Positions 1 through 8,055 of a stretch of DNA of 28,468 bases are shown piece after piece. This DNA is from Desulfuromonas sp964536375 (lineage in GTDB: Bacteria > Desulfobacterota > Desulfuromonadia > Desulfuromonadales > Desulfuromonadaceae): assembly GCA_964536375.1 (NCBI GenBank), contig CAZHXF010000035.1, positions 1-28,468 of the forward strand. The letters run 5' to 3'. The notes beneath the pieces were generated by a model that worked only from the letters and a program-made list of their open reading frames with translations, was not told the origin of the DNA and made no database searches. The position numbers and the translations under genes were made by a program. The first letter of the stretch is position 1. Each line of letters begins with the position of its first letter.

Positions 1-343
1 AGATAAAGGGTTAACGTTGGCAAGTTAATGTTATTGATGCAGGTAGTATAAACCTCAACCTGTGGACAAAAACATTCCTGATTAATACCAATCTTCCGCT
101 ATCGCCACAAAGGTCGTCACTCTCGCGCAGGCGAGAGTCTAGAAAGCTATACAAAACCTCTGGATACCCGCTTTCGCGAGCATGACGAATACGGGGAACA
201 CAACCAGAGCGGAAGATAAGAGCTACTCAGGAAAATATTTAAAATAAGAGGTTTGCGGTTAATCCTTGTTGCCCTGTGTATACACGGTGTTCATTTATAG
301 GCAGCGTATATTGGTAACAATGTAAAACACAATTAAGGTTGAT
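1..343. other. Gene-free left edge downstream of nqrM
   Basis: This 343-base stretch lies downstream of the minus-strand nqrM gene. No ORF with coding character is visible in it. One minus-strand frame is open from about position 89 to the left edge (about 29 codons), but it has no recognisable similarity and no supportable start. The main content is a nested palindromic element at 91-217, described separately. A 10-base perfect palindrome, GTGTATACAC, sits at 276-285. No intrinsic terminator with a U-tract is seen just after nqrM, so the palindromic element may be the first strong structure the nqrM transcript meets. Confidence 0.6.
91..217. repeat. Nested palindromic repeat element (REP/MITE-like)
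   Basis: Two inverted repeats are nested. The outer one is a perfect 10-base pair: ATCTTCCGCT at 91-100 and its exact reverse complement at 208-217. The inner one is a longer imperfect palindrome from about 114 to 188; its left arm starts TCGTCACTCTCGCGCAGGCG and its right arm ends TTTCGCGAGCATGACGA. The inner arms resemble the family of dispersed palindromes built on a cgtcat...cgcg core that are common between proteobacterial genes. There is no transposase gene and no obvious target-site duplication. A function as terminator or mRNA stabiliser for nqrM is inference. Confidence 0.55.
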
Positions 344-604
344 TTAGTCCCGTTTTTCAAGTTCATTCAATAATTGCTGATATTTATCTGGATCATCCTG
401 AGGACAGATAACTTCCACCGCAATATCGTTGTCACAACTGGTTAAATCGTCATCGTCCCGACCACAACTGCATTTGAGATCAGCTAGCTTACCGCTTTTG
501 CTACTACAGCCGACTGAAATACCTTTACGCCCAAAAAAAATGCCCAGGGCAAGACCAGAGAAGGCCAGTAAAAAAATAATAAGTGCGGGCAGAAATAGTT
601 TCAT
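344..604 (-). CDS. nqrM: NqrM, Na+-NQR maturation factor (DUF539 family)
   Basis: This 86-residue protein has one N-terminal membrane helix (about residues 3-23) and then a short Cys-rich cytoplasmic tail with C33, C45, C47, C57 and C67. That layout matches NqrM, a factor known to be needed for assembling Na+-NQR, probably by delivering iron to the site formed by paired cysteines of NqrD and NqrE. The tail contains a run of acidic residues (RDDDD, 49-53). Its start lies 12 bases after the apbE stop, so the two are likely co-transcribed and translationally coupled. The identity rests on size, the TM-plus-Cys layout, and position next to apbE and nqr. Confidence 0.85.
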   Translation of the reverse strand: MKLFLPALIIFLLAFSGLALGIFFGRKGISVGCSSKSGKLADLKCSCGRDDDDLTSCDNDIAVEVICPQDDPDKYQQLLNELEKRD

Positions 605-616
605 CTCATCATTACC

Positions 617-1657
617 TTAATTTGTTGTTTGGAGTTGTAGATATTTATTGAATGCAGGGCTGTTAGTTTCTCTAAAGCCTATACCATGTTTGATAAGCAT
701 AAAAATAGCAATGTTGTTTTTTTCTGCATAGGCTAATGCCCTCACCGGTCCCATGACCATAAATGCCGTTGCCAGACCATCAGCTAGCATACAATTCTCT
801 GCTATGACAGTAACTGATGCTAGCTGGTGTTTTATGGGACATCCAGTACGTGGATCAATGGTGTGTGAGTAACGAATGCCGTCTTGTTCAAAGTAGTTAC
901 GGTAGTCGCCTGATGTAGCCATGGCAACGCCGTTGAGATGTAATTTCTTCTCAATTATTCTCTCGTTTACAACTGGAGTTTCTACGCCCACTACCCAGGG
1001 TAATTCTTGAGTTTTGTGACCACGGGTAATTATTTCTCCGCCGATTTCAACTATAAAATTGTTGATATGATTGCTCTCTATTGTTTCCGCGATAGCATCT
1101 ACTGCATAACCTTTGGCAATTGCTGATAAGTCCACATAGAGGCTGTTGTTTTCTTTAAAAAGGGCAGGAGGTGATTGTTGTAATTTTAACTTATTGTAGC
1201 CTATATTCTGTTGCAATTGATTTATAGTTTCAGTACTAGGTATCACGGTCGAATTGATTGTTGGACCAAAGCCCCACAGGTTAACTAGGTTTCCTATTGT
1301 AATATCAAAAGCACCATTAGTTGTTGCACTTAGTTTTTGCCCGCAGTTTACAACACACATGAGTTCTGGCGATATTAACATCCACTGCTGGGGAGTAAAC
1401 TGATTAAATCTAGAGAGTTCAGAGTCATCCTTGTAGGTCGACATTTTGTGATCAATTTGTGTTAAGCGCTGGTCTATCTCATTTTTAAGTGATTCATTGT
1501 CGATAGCGGTATTTTTATCAGCTAATACTTTTATGTGGTAAGTGGTTCCCATGGTTTGACCAGCGAATGATATAAGATGTTCATTAGTCTGATGTTGGAA
1601 GTTTAAGTAGCACACTAGACCTATTAGTAGAATAATTATGACTGCAAGTTTTTTCAT
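617..1657 (-). CDS. apbE: FAD:protein FMN transferase ApbE
   Basis: ApbE moves FMN from FAD onto a threonine in target flavoproteins; in Na+-NQR the targets are NqrB and NqrC. The 346-residue protein has an N-terminal hydrophobic anchor (about 3-20). C16 lies inside it, but the preceding GLV is a poor lipobox, so it may be a plain membrane anchor rather than a lipoprotein. Family motifs in order: MGTTY (36-40), DLSAIAKGYAVD (176-187), HTIDPRTGCP (265-274) and the metal-binding ADGLAT (292-297). The length is normal for the family. A GGAG ribosome site lies before the ATG. Its start is only 18 bases past a strong terminator, so expression may depend on read-through. Confidence 0.95.
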   Translation of the reverse strand: MKKLAVIIILLIGLVCYLNFQHQTNEHLISFAGQTMGTTYHIKVLADKNTAIDNESLKNEIDQRLTQIDHKMSTYKDDSELSRFNQFTPQQWMLISPELMCVVNCGQKLSATTNGAFDITIGNLVNLWGFGPTINSTVIPSTETINQLQQNIGYNKLKLQQSPPALFKENNSLYVDLSAIAKGYAVDAIAETIESNHINNFIVEIGGEIITRGHKTQELPWVVGVETPVVNERIIEKKLHLNGVAMATSGDYRNYFEQDGIRYSHTIDPRTGCPIKHQLASVTVIAENCMLADGLATAFMVMGPVRALAYAEKNNIAIFMLIKHGIGFRETNSPAFNKYLQLQTTN

Positions 1658-1675
1658 TTAATGACTCCATAACAT

Positions 1676-1702
1676 AAAAAAAGCCACGTCAAACGACGTG
1701 GC
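1676..1702 (-). terminator. Intrinsic terminator after the ferritin-like gene
   Basis: A perfect 8-bp stem, GCCACGTC (1683-1690) with GACGTGGC (1695-1702), closes a 4-base loop. Read on the minus strand it is followed by seven U (1676-1682). It lies 25 bases after the stop of the ferritin-like gene and 18 bases before apbE, so it should end most nqr transcripts before apbE-nqrM. Confidence 0.85.
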
Positions 1703-1727
1703 CTTTAATCGGTATGTACCTGCTTTA

Positions 1728-2183
1728 TTACATATCGTTTATACCCAAGGCGATGCGAGCTTTAACGTGTTTCTGTTGCTCTTCCATATCGAGTAAATTT
1801 TGGAAAATTTCTCGTATTGCGGGAACATTTGTTGTTTCAGCTACACCTTTGTACGATGAGGTCAGACAATTGTCAATGGTAGCAGCTATCTTCATTATTT
1901 GATCAACTGACATGTTTTCCAGGTAGGTGATGCCATCCAGAGCAGCGAATGTCCGTTGATCTTTGGTGTATAGATACCAGGATTCTAGCGCCTTAGATGT
2001 AATGCTTTGTTCGTAATCTTCCAGAGCCTTTTCAAGATGCTTTTCATGATGAATCATGTAATCCAGCAACAGTTTAACGCGCTCGCTTTGACCTTTATCA
2101 GCTATTTGTTGATAGAACTTACTGACATGATTGTGAAATTCACGTGCATATTTTAGAATTTCCTTGGCTTGTCCGTATGGCAT
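1728..2183 (-). CDS. Ferritin-like (rubrerythrin-type) four-helix protein
   Basis: A 151-residue, all-helical, soluble protein rich in Glu, His, Lys and Gln. Candidate metal-ligand clusters are E15-H17-H19 in the first helix (REFHNH), H45-H46-E47-H49 in the second (HHEKH) and E134/E135/H139 near the C-terminus (MEEQQKH). These suggest a ferritin-like helical bundle related to rubrerythrin without the rubredoxin tail. The canonical ExxH spacing is not exact, so metal binding is not proven. It follows nqrF by about 90 bases, has its own AGGGGG ribosome site, and ends before a terminator, so it is the last gene of the nqr transcript. A role in iron or peroxide handling for NQR is only inference. 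Confidence 0.6.
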   Translation of the reverse strand: MPYGQAKEILKYAREFHNHVSKFYQQIADKGQSERVKLLLDYMIHHEKHLEKALEDYEQSITSKALESWYLYTKDQRTFAALDGITYLENMSVDQIMKIAATIDNCLTSSYKGVAETTNVPAIREIFQNLLDMEEQQKHVKARIALGINDM

Positions 2184-2204
2184 ATATCCCCCTAAATGAA
2201 AGTG

Positions 2205-2248
2205 CCCCTTTATGCAGGCTCGTATATATAGAGCGTAGCATAAAGGGG
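2205..2248 (-). other. Strong hairpin between nqrF and the ferritin-like gene
   Basis: A perfect 11-bp inverted repeat, CCCCTTTATGC (2205-2215) with GCATAAAGGGG (2238-2248), encloses a smaller GCTC/GAGC stem (2218-2221 with 2231-2234). There is no U-tract on the minus-strand side, so it is not a classical intrinsic terminator. It could protect the 3' end of nqrA-F mRNA after processing or weaken expression of the downstream gene. Confidence 0.6.
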
Positions 2249-2276
2249 AGATGCTTCAACAAGTCAAAAGACTAAT

Positions 2277-3521
2277 TTAGCCTCCAAAATCATCAAACAT
2301 GACATTTTCACGTTCAACGCCTTGCTCTAAAAGCATATTGGTTACAGCATTAGCCATCATTGGAGGACCGCACATATAGTATTCGCAGTCTTCTGGTGCT
2401 TCATGATCTTTAATATACTCATCATATAATACTTGATGAATAAACCCAGTATATCCCGTCCAGTTATCCTCTGGCAACGGATCAGATAGGGCTATATGCC
2501 AGCTGAAATTAGGATATTTCTCTTGTAGACCATTAAACTCTTCAACATAGAACATCTCTTTAAGACTTCTTGCCCCATACCAGTAAGTCATCTTACGGGT
2601 AGAGTTGAGACGTAGCAGTTGGTCTAAGATGTGGGAACGCATGGGAGCCATACCTGCGCCACCGCCGATGAATACCATTTCATTGTCAGTATCGCGTGCA
2701 AAGAATTCACCGTAAGGTCCAGAGATGGTAACTTTGTCGCCTGGCTTCAGATTGAAAATAAATGAAGACATTTGTCCTGGAGGGGCATCAGGTGCGTTTG
2801 GTGGTGGCGGACATACCCGCACGTTAAGCATAACTATCCCTTTTTCTAAAGGATAACTAGCCATTGAGTAAGCACGCATGATGGGTTCTTTAACTACTGA
2901 CTTATATTGCCAGATGTTGAATTTATCCCAATCTTCGCGATACTCCTCTTCAATGTCAAATTCAGAGTAAGATATTTCGTGTGCAGGAGCTTCAATTTGA
3001 ATGTAGCCACCAGCGCGGAAATCGCAATCTTCACCTTCCGGTAATTCTACAACAAGTTCTTTGATAAACGTTGCTTTTCCGTCGTTTGATTTAACAGTGC
3101 AGTCCCATTTCTTTATATCGAAAATTTCAGCGGGAATGCCTAATTTCATATCTTGCTTAACACCAACTTGACAAGCAAGGCGTAAGCCTTCACGTGCTTC
3201 TCGTTTATTGATAAAGCCAGTTTCGGTAGGGAGGATGTCGCCGCCCCCCTCAAATACCTTGATATGACATTGACCGCAAGTACCACCGCCACCGCAAGCT
3301 GATGGGATGAAAATTCCCTGTTCAGCAAGAGCACCAAGAAGTTTACCACCTGGCTTGGTGATAATTGTTTTGCTGGGGTCGTCGTTGATAAAAAAACTGA
3401 TGTCACCGCTTGGAACCAAGCTCTTGCGTGCTACCAATATAAGGGCAACAAGAGCTAGGATAACACCGGTAAACATAATAGTTCCGGCTATAACTAGTGT
3501 GAAATCCATACTATCATCCAA
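2277..3521 (-). CDS. nqrF: Na+-NQR subunit F (NADH dehydrogenase, 2Fe-2S and FAD)
   Basis: NqrF oxidises NADH and is the electron entry point of the sodium pump. The 414-residue protein has one N-terminal membrane helix (about 8-30), a plant-type 2Fe-2S ferredoxin domain with C76, C82, C85 and C117, an FAD-binding domain with RAYS (216-219), and an NADH-binding domain with FIGGGAGMAPMRSH and the C-terminal CGPPMM motif. It ends in DDFGG as in Vibrio NqrF. It is the last nqr subunit gene and starts 21 bases after nqrE. An in-frame ATG four codons downstream (3509) is an alternative start; neither has a strong ribosome site. Confidence 0.98.
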   Translation of the reverse strand: MDDSMDFTLVIAGTIMFTGVILALVALILVARKSLVPSGDISFFINDDPSKTIITKPGGKLLGALAEQGIFIPSACGGGGTCGQCHIKVFEGGGDILPTETGFINKREAREGLRLACQVGVKQDMKLGIPAEIFDIKKWDCTVKSNDGKATFIKELVVELPEGEDCDFRAGGYIQIEAPAHEISYSEFDIEEEYREDWDKFNIWQYKSVVKEPIMRAYSMASYPLEKGIVMLNVRVCPPPPNAPDAPPGQMSSFIFNLKPGDKVTISGPYGEFFARDTDNEMVFIGGGAGMAPMRSHILDQLLRLNSTRKMTYWYGARSLKEMFYVEEFNGLQEKYPNFSWHIALSDPLPEDNWTGYTGFIHQVLYDEYIKDHEAPEDCEYYMCGPPMMANAVTNMLLEQGVERENVMFDDFGG

Positions 3522-3542
3522 TCTTTAGTATCTGCTTTAAAA

Positions 3543-4154
3543 CTACGTAAATTTCAGCCCGGAAAATGCCATGAATGACATTGCCATTAAGCCAACGATG
3601 ATGAAAGTGATTCCAACCCCTCGCACCCCTTTAGGGACATCGCTATAGGTCAGCTTTTCGCGAATACCGGCTAACAGACTGATTGCTAAGGCAAAGCCAA
3701 CGCCAACTCCTGCGCCGTAAACTGTACTTTCTGCAAAGTTGAAGTCTTTATTGACCATGAACAATACTGCACCAAGGATGGCGCAGTTGACCGTAATTAA
3801 TGGCAGGAAAATTCCCAAGGCATTGTAGAGAGCTGGGAAATACTTGTCGAGCGCCATCTCCAGAATCTGTACAATTGCAGCGATAACCCCGATATAACAA
3901 ATTAAACCGAGAAAGCTGAGATCAAGGTTTGGATACCCCGCCCAGGCAAGTGCCCCTTTTTTCAATAAAAATGTGTAGAGGAGGTTGTTGACTGGGACTG
4001 TAATGACCTCGACAGCAATAACCGCTGCGCCCAGCATTAACGCAGTATCTACTTTTTTAGATACTGCTATGAAAGTACACATGCCTAAAAAAAATGTTAA
4101 GGCGATGTTGTCGATAAAAACAGATTCAAAAAATATTGTAAAATAATGTGACAT
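3543..4154 (-). CDS. nqrE: Na+-NQR subunit E
   Basis: An integral membrane subunit of 203 residues with about six helices. It is a paralogue of NqrD with inverted topology, and together they hold an iron centre inside the membrane. C26 (in LGMCTF) and C124 (in TVNCAI) are the two expected ligands and both are present. Other family signatures are VPVNN and the stretch around FLPLITVNC. The start is preceded by an AGGAAT ribosome site and follows nqrD by 11 bases. The length is as expected. Confidence 0.98.
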   Translation of the reverse strand: MSHYFTIFFESVFIDNIALTFFLGMCTFIAVSKKVDTALMLGAAVIAVEVITVPVNNLLYTFLLKKGALAWAGYPNLDLSFLGLICYIGVIAAIVQILEMALDKYFPALYNALGIFLPLITVNCAILGAVLFMVNKDFNFAESTVYGAGVGVGFALAISLLAGIREKLTYSDVPKGVRGVGITFIIVGLMAMSFMAFSGLKFT

Positions 4155-4165
4155 AGCGTCTATTC

Positions 4166-4780
4166 CTATTCTTGGAGTTCAGGCTTCCAGGTCCGCAAAC
4201 CCCAGATGATAAAGCCAATCAGGAAGAAGGCGCTGGGTGCCAGCAGCATCAAGCCGTTAGTAACATACCAACCGCCATTATTGACAGGGCTGAGAATAGT
4301 CAGGCCGAAAAGCTTACCTGAACCGAACAGTTCCCGAACAAAGCCGACTGCTAAAAGCACTATACCGTAGCCAAGCCCGTTGCCGATACCATCAAGGAAA
4401 CTCAGTTTAACTGAGTTTTTCATCGCAAACGCTTCAGCTCGACCCATAACGATGCAGTTGGTGATAATTAGACCAACATATACCGATAGAGCTTTACTCA
4501 TTTCGTACGCAAAGGCCTTAAGCATCTGGTCGATGATGATAACTAACGTTGCGATAATGGTCATCTGAACGATGATACGAATGCTGTTAGGAATATGGTT
4601 GCGAATTGCACTAATTGACGCATTTGAAAATGCAGTAACAAATACTACCGCAATCGTCATTGTTAGTGCAGTTGACAATTTGTTTGTAACTGCCAAAGCA
4701 GAACAGATACCAAGAATCTGAAGTGCGATGGGGTTATTATTAAATAATGGATCCAGCAGGGCGTCTTTTGCTTTTGACAT
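4166..4780 (-). CDS. nqrD: Na+-NQR subunit D
   Basis: A 204-residue membrane protein with about six helices that pairs with NqrE. The half-site cysteines for the intramembrane iron centre are present as C26 (LGICSA) and C109 (ITNCIVMGRAEAFAM). The RAEAFAM stretch is typical of the NqrD/RnfE family; gene order (between nqrC and nqrE) and absence of Rnf-specific genes make it NqrD. The start is 2 bases after the nqrC stop and has a GAGAGGG ribosome site. Confidence 0.98.
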   Translation of the reverse strand: MSKAKDALLDPLFNNNPIALQILGICSALAVTNKLSTALTMTIAVVFVTAFSNASISAIRNHIPNSIRIIVQMTIIATLVIIIDQMLKAFAYEMSKALSVYVGLIITNCIVMGRAEAFAMKNSVKLSFLDGIGNGLGYGIVLLAVGFVRELFGSGKLFGLTILSPVNNGGWYVTNGLMLLAPSAFFLIGFIIWGLRTWKPELQE

Positions 4781-4782
4781 GA

Positions 4783-5556
4783 TTACCCTCTCTCTGCTTT
4801 AAGTTTGGTTAGTAATGGGGCGAAACCATGCTCACCAAACCAGTAGCGAACGATACCATTTACCCCTTTGCTGGTGTTAGTTGCGCCAGCAAGACCATCA
4901 ATAGTATTTATAGCATCCGAAGCACTTGGGTTGAACTTACCGTTTTTAACGACCTTTAGAGCAACGGTCCCTGGGTTAGAATAAATTTGCTTACCCGGCC
5001 ATTGAGCTTTCCAGCGTGGGTTGTCAACTTCTGCACCCAGACCCGGAGTCTCACCGTGGCTGTAAAAGGTTAATCCGTTAATTGTCGTGCCATCAGTTGC
5101 GACTGAAACGTACCCGTACATCATTCCACCGTAACCAGTCCCGCGTATTGGCAGTACAACAGTGCCGCTCTTGTCAACGTAAACCGCAGCATATTTAGCG
5201 CGAGTACCGATTCCTGCAACATCTAGCTCGGCAGGTATTTCGACCGACAATTCAGGATTACCGACGGCTTCTTTTTGATCGTATGTTTCAGCATCAACGG
5301 CTGTAGTGTATTCGCCTGTCGCCAGATCAACTATTTTAAGCTCAAAGTTAGTCGTGAAGAGTTCATCTACATTACCGCCATCATCAATTTGCTGCTGGTA
5401 ACCACCTGCGGCAAGGACGGTTTGGCGCAGTTCCAATTGCTGGTTGTATGCTTCTTTGTCGATCCGTACGATTGCTGCGAGGCAAACGAGAACCGAGCAG
5501 ACAACACACAGCAGGAAGGCAACCAAGAATGTTTTAAATATGGAATCATTAGACAT
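4783..5556 (-). CDS. nqrC: Na+-NQR subunit C (covalent FMN subunit)
   Basis: NqrC carries a phosphoester-linked FMN on the periplasmic side and passes electrons toward NqrB. With the start chosen here it has 257 residues: an N-terminal membrane anchor (about 8-30) and an FMN-binding domain. The attachment motif is DGLAGAT at 220-226 with T226 as the acceptor; position four of the ApbE motif is Ala where Ser or Thr is usual. The frame stays open upstream to 5586, but the ATG at 5556 has an AGGAAG ribosome site and gives the conserved MSNDSIFKT start. It overlaps the end of nqrB by 8 bases, which suggests translational coupling. Confidence 0.97.
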   Translation of the reverse strand: MSNDSIFKTFLVAFLLCVVCSVLVCLAAIVRIDKEAYNQQLELRQTVLAAGGYQQQIDDGGNVDELFTTNFELKIVDLATGEYTTAVDAETYDQKEAVGNPELSVEIPAELDVAGIGTRAKYAAVYVDKSGTVVLPIRGTGYGGMMYGYVSVATDGTTINGLTFYSHGETPGLGAEVDNPRWKAQWPGKQIYSNPGTVALKVVKNGKFNPSASDAINTIDGLAGATNTSKGVNGIVRYWFGEHGFAPLLTKLKAERG

Positions 5557-6712
5557 GGCGCATCTTCCTTTTCTTGATGTGTGCATTGATGACTAAGCGA
5601 TCAATCAATGGTGCAGAAACACTACCGAACAGGAGGATGATGCCAATACTTTCAGGCATCATAGGATTGAAAACCCGGACTGTTACCACGAGCACGCCAA
5701 TTATTAGACCGTAAATCCACTGGCCTGTAGTTGTCATAGCTGATGATGAGTGGTCTGTCGCAAGGAATACCATGCCGAAAGCGAGACCACCAAGAACAAG
5801 GTGCCATGCAGGGTTCATGGCGTCGGGGTTGAATAAGCATAAGGCTGAAGAAAGACCAATGACTCCAAGGAGGATCGAAGCAATGATTCGCCACGAAGCG
5901 ATTCCGCTAACGAGCAAAATGACTGCACCAAATAAGCATGCTAATGCTGAGGTCTCACCCATGCTGCCTGGGATTGTGCCAAGAAAAGCCGATTGCCACG
6001 AAATATGTTGCGCAGCAAGGCTTGGAACACCATCAGTAAGTGCCATAGCAAGAGGTGTTGCACCCGTGTAGCCATCAACGGCTGTCCATACTGCATCTCC
6101 TGACATTGAGCCAGAATATGCGAGGGACATAAATACCCATGCAACTAACGCAGGGTTTAGGAAGTTCATGCCAATACCGCCGAAAATTTCGCGACCGATT
6201 ACCACACCAAACGATGTGGCGATAACAACTTGCCACAGAGGAGCAGTAGGAGGCATGAGTAGGCTGATCAGCGTAGCTGTTACCAGGAATCCAGCATCTA
6301 TTTGTTTTTTGCGCATAGAGGCGAATACTGTAACCCACACTGCTTGAGTGAGCAGTGTGATAATGAGTATCGGTAGGTACAGACCAGCCCCAGTCAGCAT
6401 GTTAGCCCATATTGAATTGTAGTTACTCAACATTGGCAGGCTGCTTATTTCGCCAGCAGCAAGCAGCTGATTTAGGGTGAGGTTTTCTTGGAAACCACTG
6501 TTCCACATTGCCATCATAATGCAGGGTAGAAGAGCTAGCATGATGATGCTCATTACCCGTTTATGATTTATGCTGTCACGTAAATGAACCGAACCAGTTG
6601 TTATGTCAGCGGGTGAATACAGGGTTGTGTCAATCGCTTCGTGTAGGGCGGAATATTTTTCCCACTTACCACCCTTATCAAAGTGAGGTTTTAATTCGTC
6701 GAGTAATTTCAC
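5549..6712 (-). CDS. nqrB: Na+-NQR subunit B (covalent FMN subunit)
   Basis: The largest membrane subunit, 387 residues with about ten helices. It carries a covalent FMN and riboflavin and forms much of the Na+ pathway and the quinone site. The ApbE target motif is DGYTGAT at 213-219, with T219 as the FMN acceptor. The N-terminal soluble segment (about 1-50) and the first helix with MLALLPCIMMAMWN are typical. It is slightly shorter than Vibrio NqrB. It starts 5 bases after the nqrA stop and overlaps nqrC, so the operon is tightly packed. Confidence 0.98.
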   Translation of the reverse strand: MKLLDELKPHFDKGGKWEKYSALHEAIDTTLYSPADITTGSVHLRDSINHKRVMSIIMLALLPCIMMAMWNSGFQENLTLNQLLAAGEISSLPMLSNYNSIWANMLTGAGLYLPILIITLLTQAVWVTVFASMRKKQIDAGFLVTATLISLLMPPTAPLWQVVIATSFGVVIGREIFGGIGMNFLNPALVAWVFMSLAYSGSMSGDAVWTAVDGYTGATPLAMALTDGVPSLAAQHISWQSAFLGTIPGSMGETSALACLFGAVILLVSGIASWRIIASILLGVIGLSSALCLFNPDAMNPAWHLVLGGLAFGMVFLATDHSSSAMTTTGQWIYGLIIGVLVVTVRVFNPMMPESIGIILLFGSVSAPLIDRLVINAHIKKRKMRHV

Positions 6713-6717
6713 GGCTC

Positions 6718-8055
6718 TTATCCCTCTTTCTCGATGATGGTGAGTGTTTCGCGCAACAGTGCACCGTAGTCGTTTTTACCGGAGCAGACGTAGGTGCATA
6801 AAGCGAGATCCTCTTCGTCCAACTCTAAACAACCGAGATCTTGAGCTTGGTCGGTGTCGTTAGCGGCTATAGCGCGGAGCAAGAAATTAGGCAATACATC
6901 CAACGGCATCACTTTTTCAAATGAACCAATAGCTAGGATATTTCCTTTGCGACCATTCTGGCTGGTGTGCATAGGAGCTGTTGGACCGCCAGTGAAGGCT
7001 GATAAAAATGCGCGCTTGATAGAGAACTTGTCGGCGCCAGCAGTCAGTGAAGCAAGGAACTCGCGCTCACACTTTTCTGGTAGTGCAGACACCTGCAGGT
7101 GAAAGCGACCCAAGTATGCTAGGGGGCCTACTGCGGTGGTGCCGTTAAGAACTGAGCCGGAAACCACACGCTGATTGCCAGGATTTAGTTCGTTAGCGGT
7201 TAATTCATTCAGGTCAATGCCCATGCGGGTGCGTAGCAAGCGTGGTTGTTTTACCCCAGGACCAGCTAGGGCAATAATGCGTTCAATGGGCAGGGTGCCT
7301 GTAGTGAACAGCTTGCCGTAGGAGATAACATCCTGATAATTGATGGTCCAGACAGTCTTGCTTCCACTTACTGGATCAAGAAAGTGGATGTGTGTACCAG
7401 CAAGACCAGCAGGGTGAGGACCATCAAATTCCTCGCAGCTGGTACCAGCAATTTTAGGGAGCACAACATTTGGTTTTTGACAGATAAATACGTTACCGTC
7501 TGTGAGGCGGGTTAGTATTTTTAGACCGTTGCTAAATGCTTGCTCTTCTTCTTTAATGATGATCTCTGCCTTTGCTGACAATGGATTGGTATCCATTGCG
7601 GTTACAAAGATAGATGCGGGGGTGCTGTCAATAGCAGGAGCTTTGCTGAAGGGGCGAGTGCGCAGTGCAGTCCATAGCCCAGAATCAACTAGGTTGCTAA
7701 CTACTTTATCGCGTGCCAAGCCTTCTAGCTCTGCTTCTTTGTAGGCGGTGAATTGCTCAGCGTCATCGCCGTTTAGCTCGATAACGACTGATTGTAGTAC
7801 CCGCCGTGCGCCACGGTTTACCGCAACAACTTTACCGCAGCCGGGAGAGGTGTATTTAATGCCTTCATTTTTTTTGTCAGTGAAGAGTACTTGACCAAGT
7901 TTTACTTGATCCCCTTCCTTAACGCTCATACTCGGCTTCATGCCGACATAATCTGGGCCGAGGACCGCGACGGTCTTAGCGACTGGCCCGTCATAAATTC
8001 TCTGTTCTGGGCTGCCGGTGATCGGCAAATCCAAGCCCTTGTTAATTTTGATCAT
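6718..8055 (-). CDS. nqrA: Na+-NQR subunit A
   Basis: NqrA is the cytoplasmic subunit with a biotinyl-like N-terminal domain (family start MIKINKGLDLPITGSP) and a ubiquinone-binding role. The 445-residue length fits the family. Other signatures are PGCGKV around 71-76, HPAGLAGTHIHFLDPV in the middle, and a C-terminal region with MPLDVLPNFLLRAI and CTYVCSGK. It is the first gene of the nqr operon. The ribosome site before the ATG is weak (AGAAAG). A long gene-free leader of about 460 bases lies upstream. Confidence 0.98.
   Translation of the reverse strand: MIKINKGLDLPITGSPEQRIYDGPVAKTVAVLGPDYVGMKPSMSVKEGDQVKLGQVLFTDKKNEGIKYTSPGCGKVVAVNRGARRVLQSVVIELNGDDAEQFTAYKEAELEGLARDKVVSNLVDSGLWTALRTRPFSKAPAIDSTPASIFVTAMDTNPLSAKAEIIIKEEEQAFSNGLKILTRLTDGNVFICQKPNVVLPKIAGTSCEEFDGPHPAGLAGTHIHFLDPVSGSKTVWTINYQDVISYGKLFTTGTLPIERIIALAGPGVKQPRLLRTRMGIDLNELTANELNPGNQRVVSGSVLNGTTAVGPLAYLGRFHLQVSALPEKCEREFLASLTAGADKFSIKRAFLSAFTGGPTAPMHTSQNGRKGNILAIGSFEKVMPLDVLPNFLLRAIAANDTDQAQDLGCLELDEEDLALCTYVCSGKNDYGALLRETLTIIEKEG

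Noticed and set aside
4166..4780. Assignment of nqrD/nqrE/nqrF as an Rnf complex
   Set aside because: NqrA and the NqrF ferredoxin-FAD-NADH layout are diagnostic of NQR; no rnfB or rnfC genes are present.
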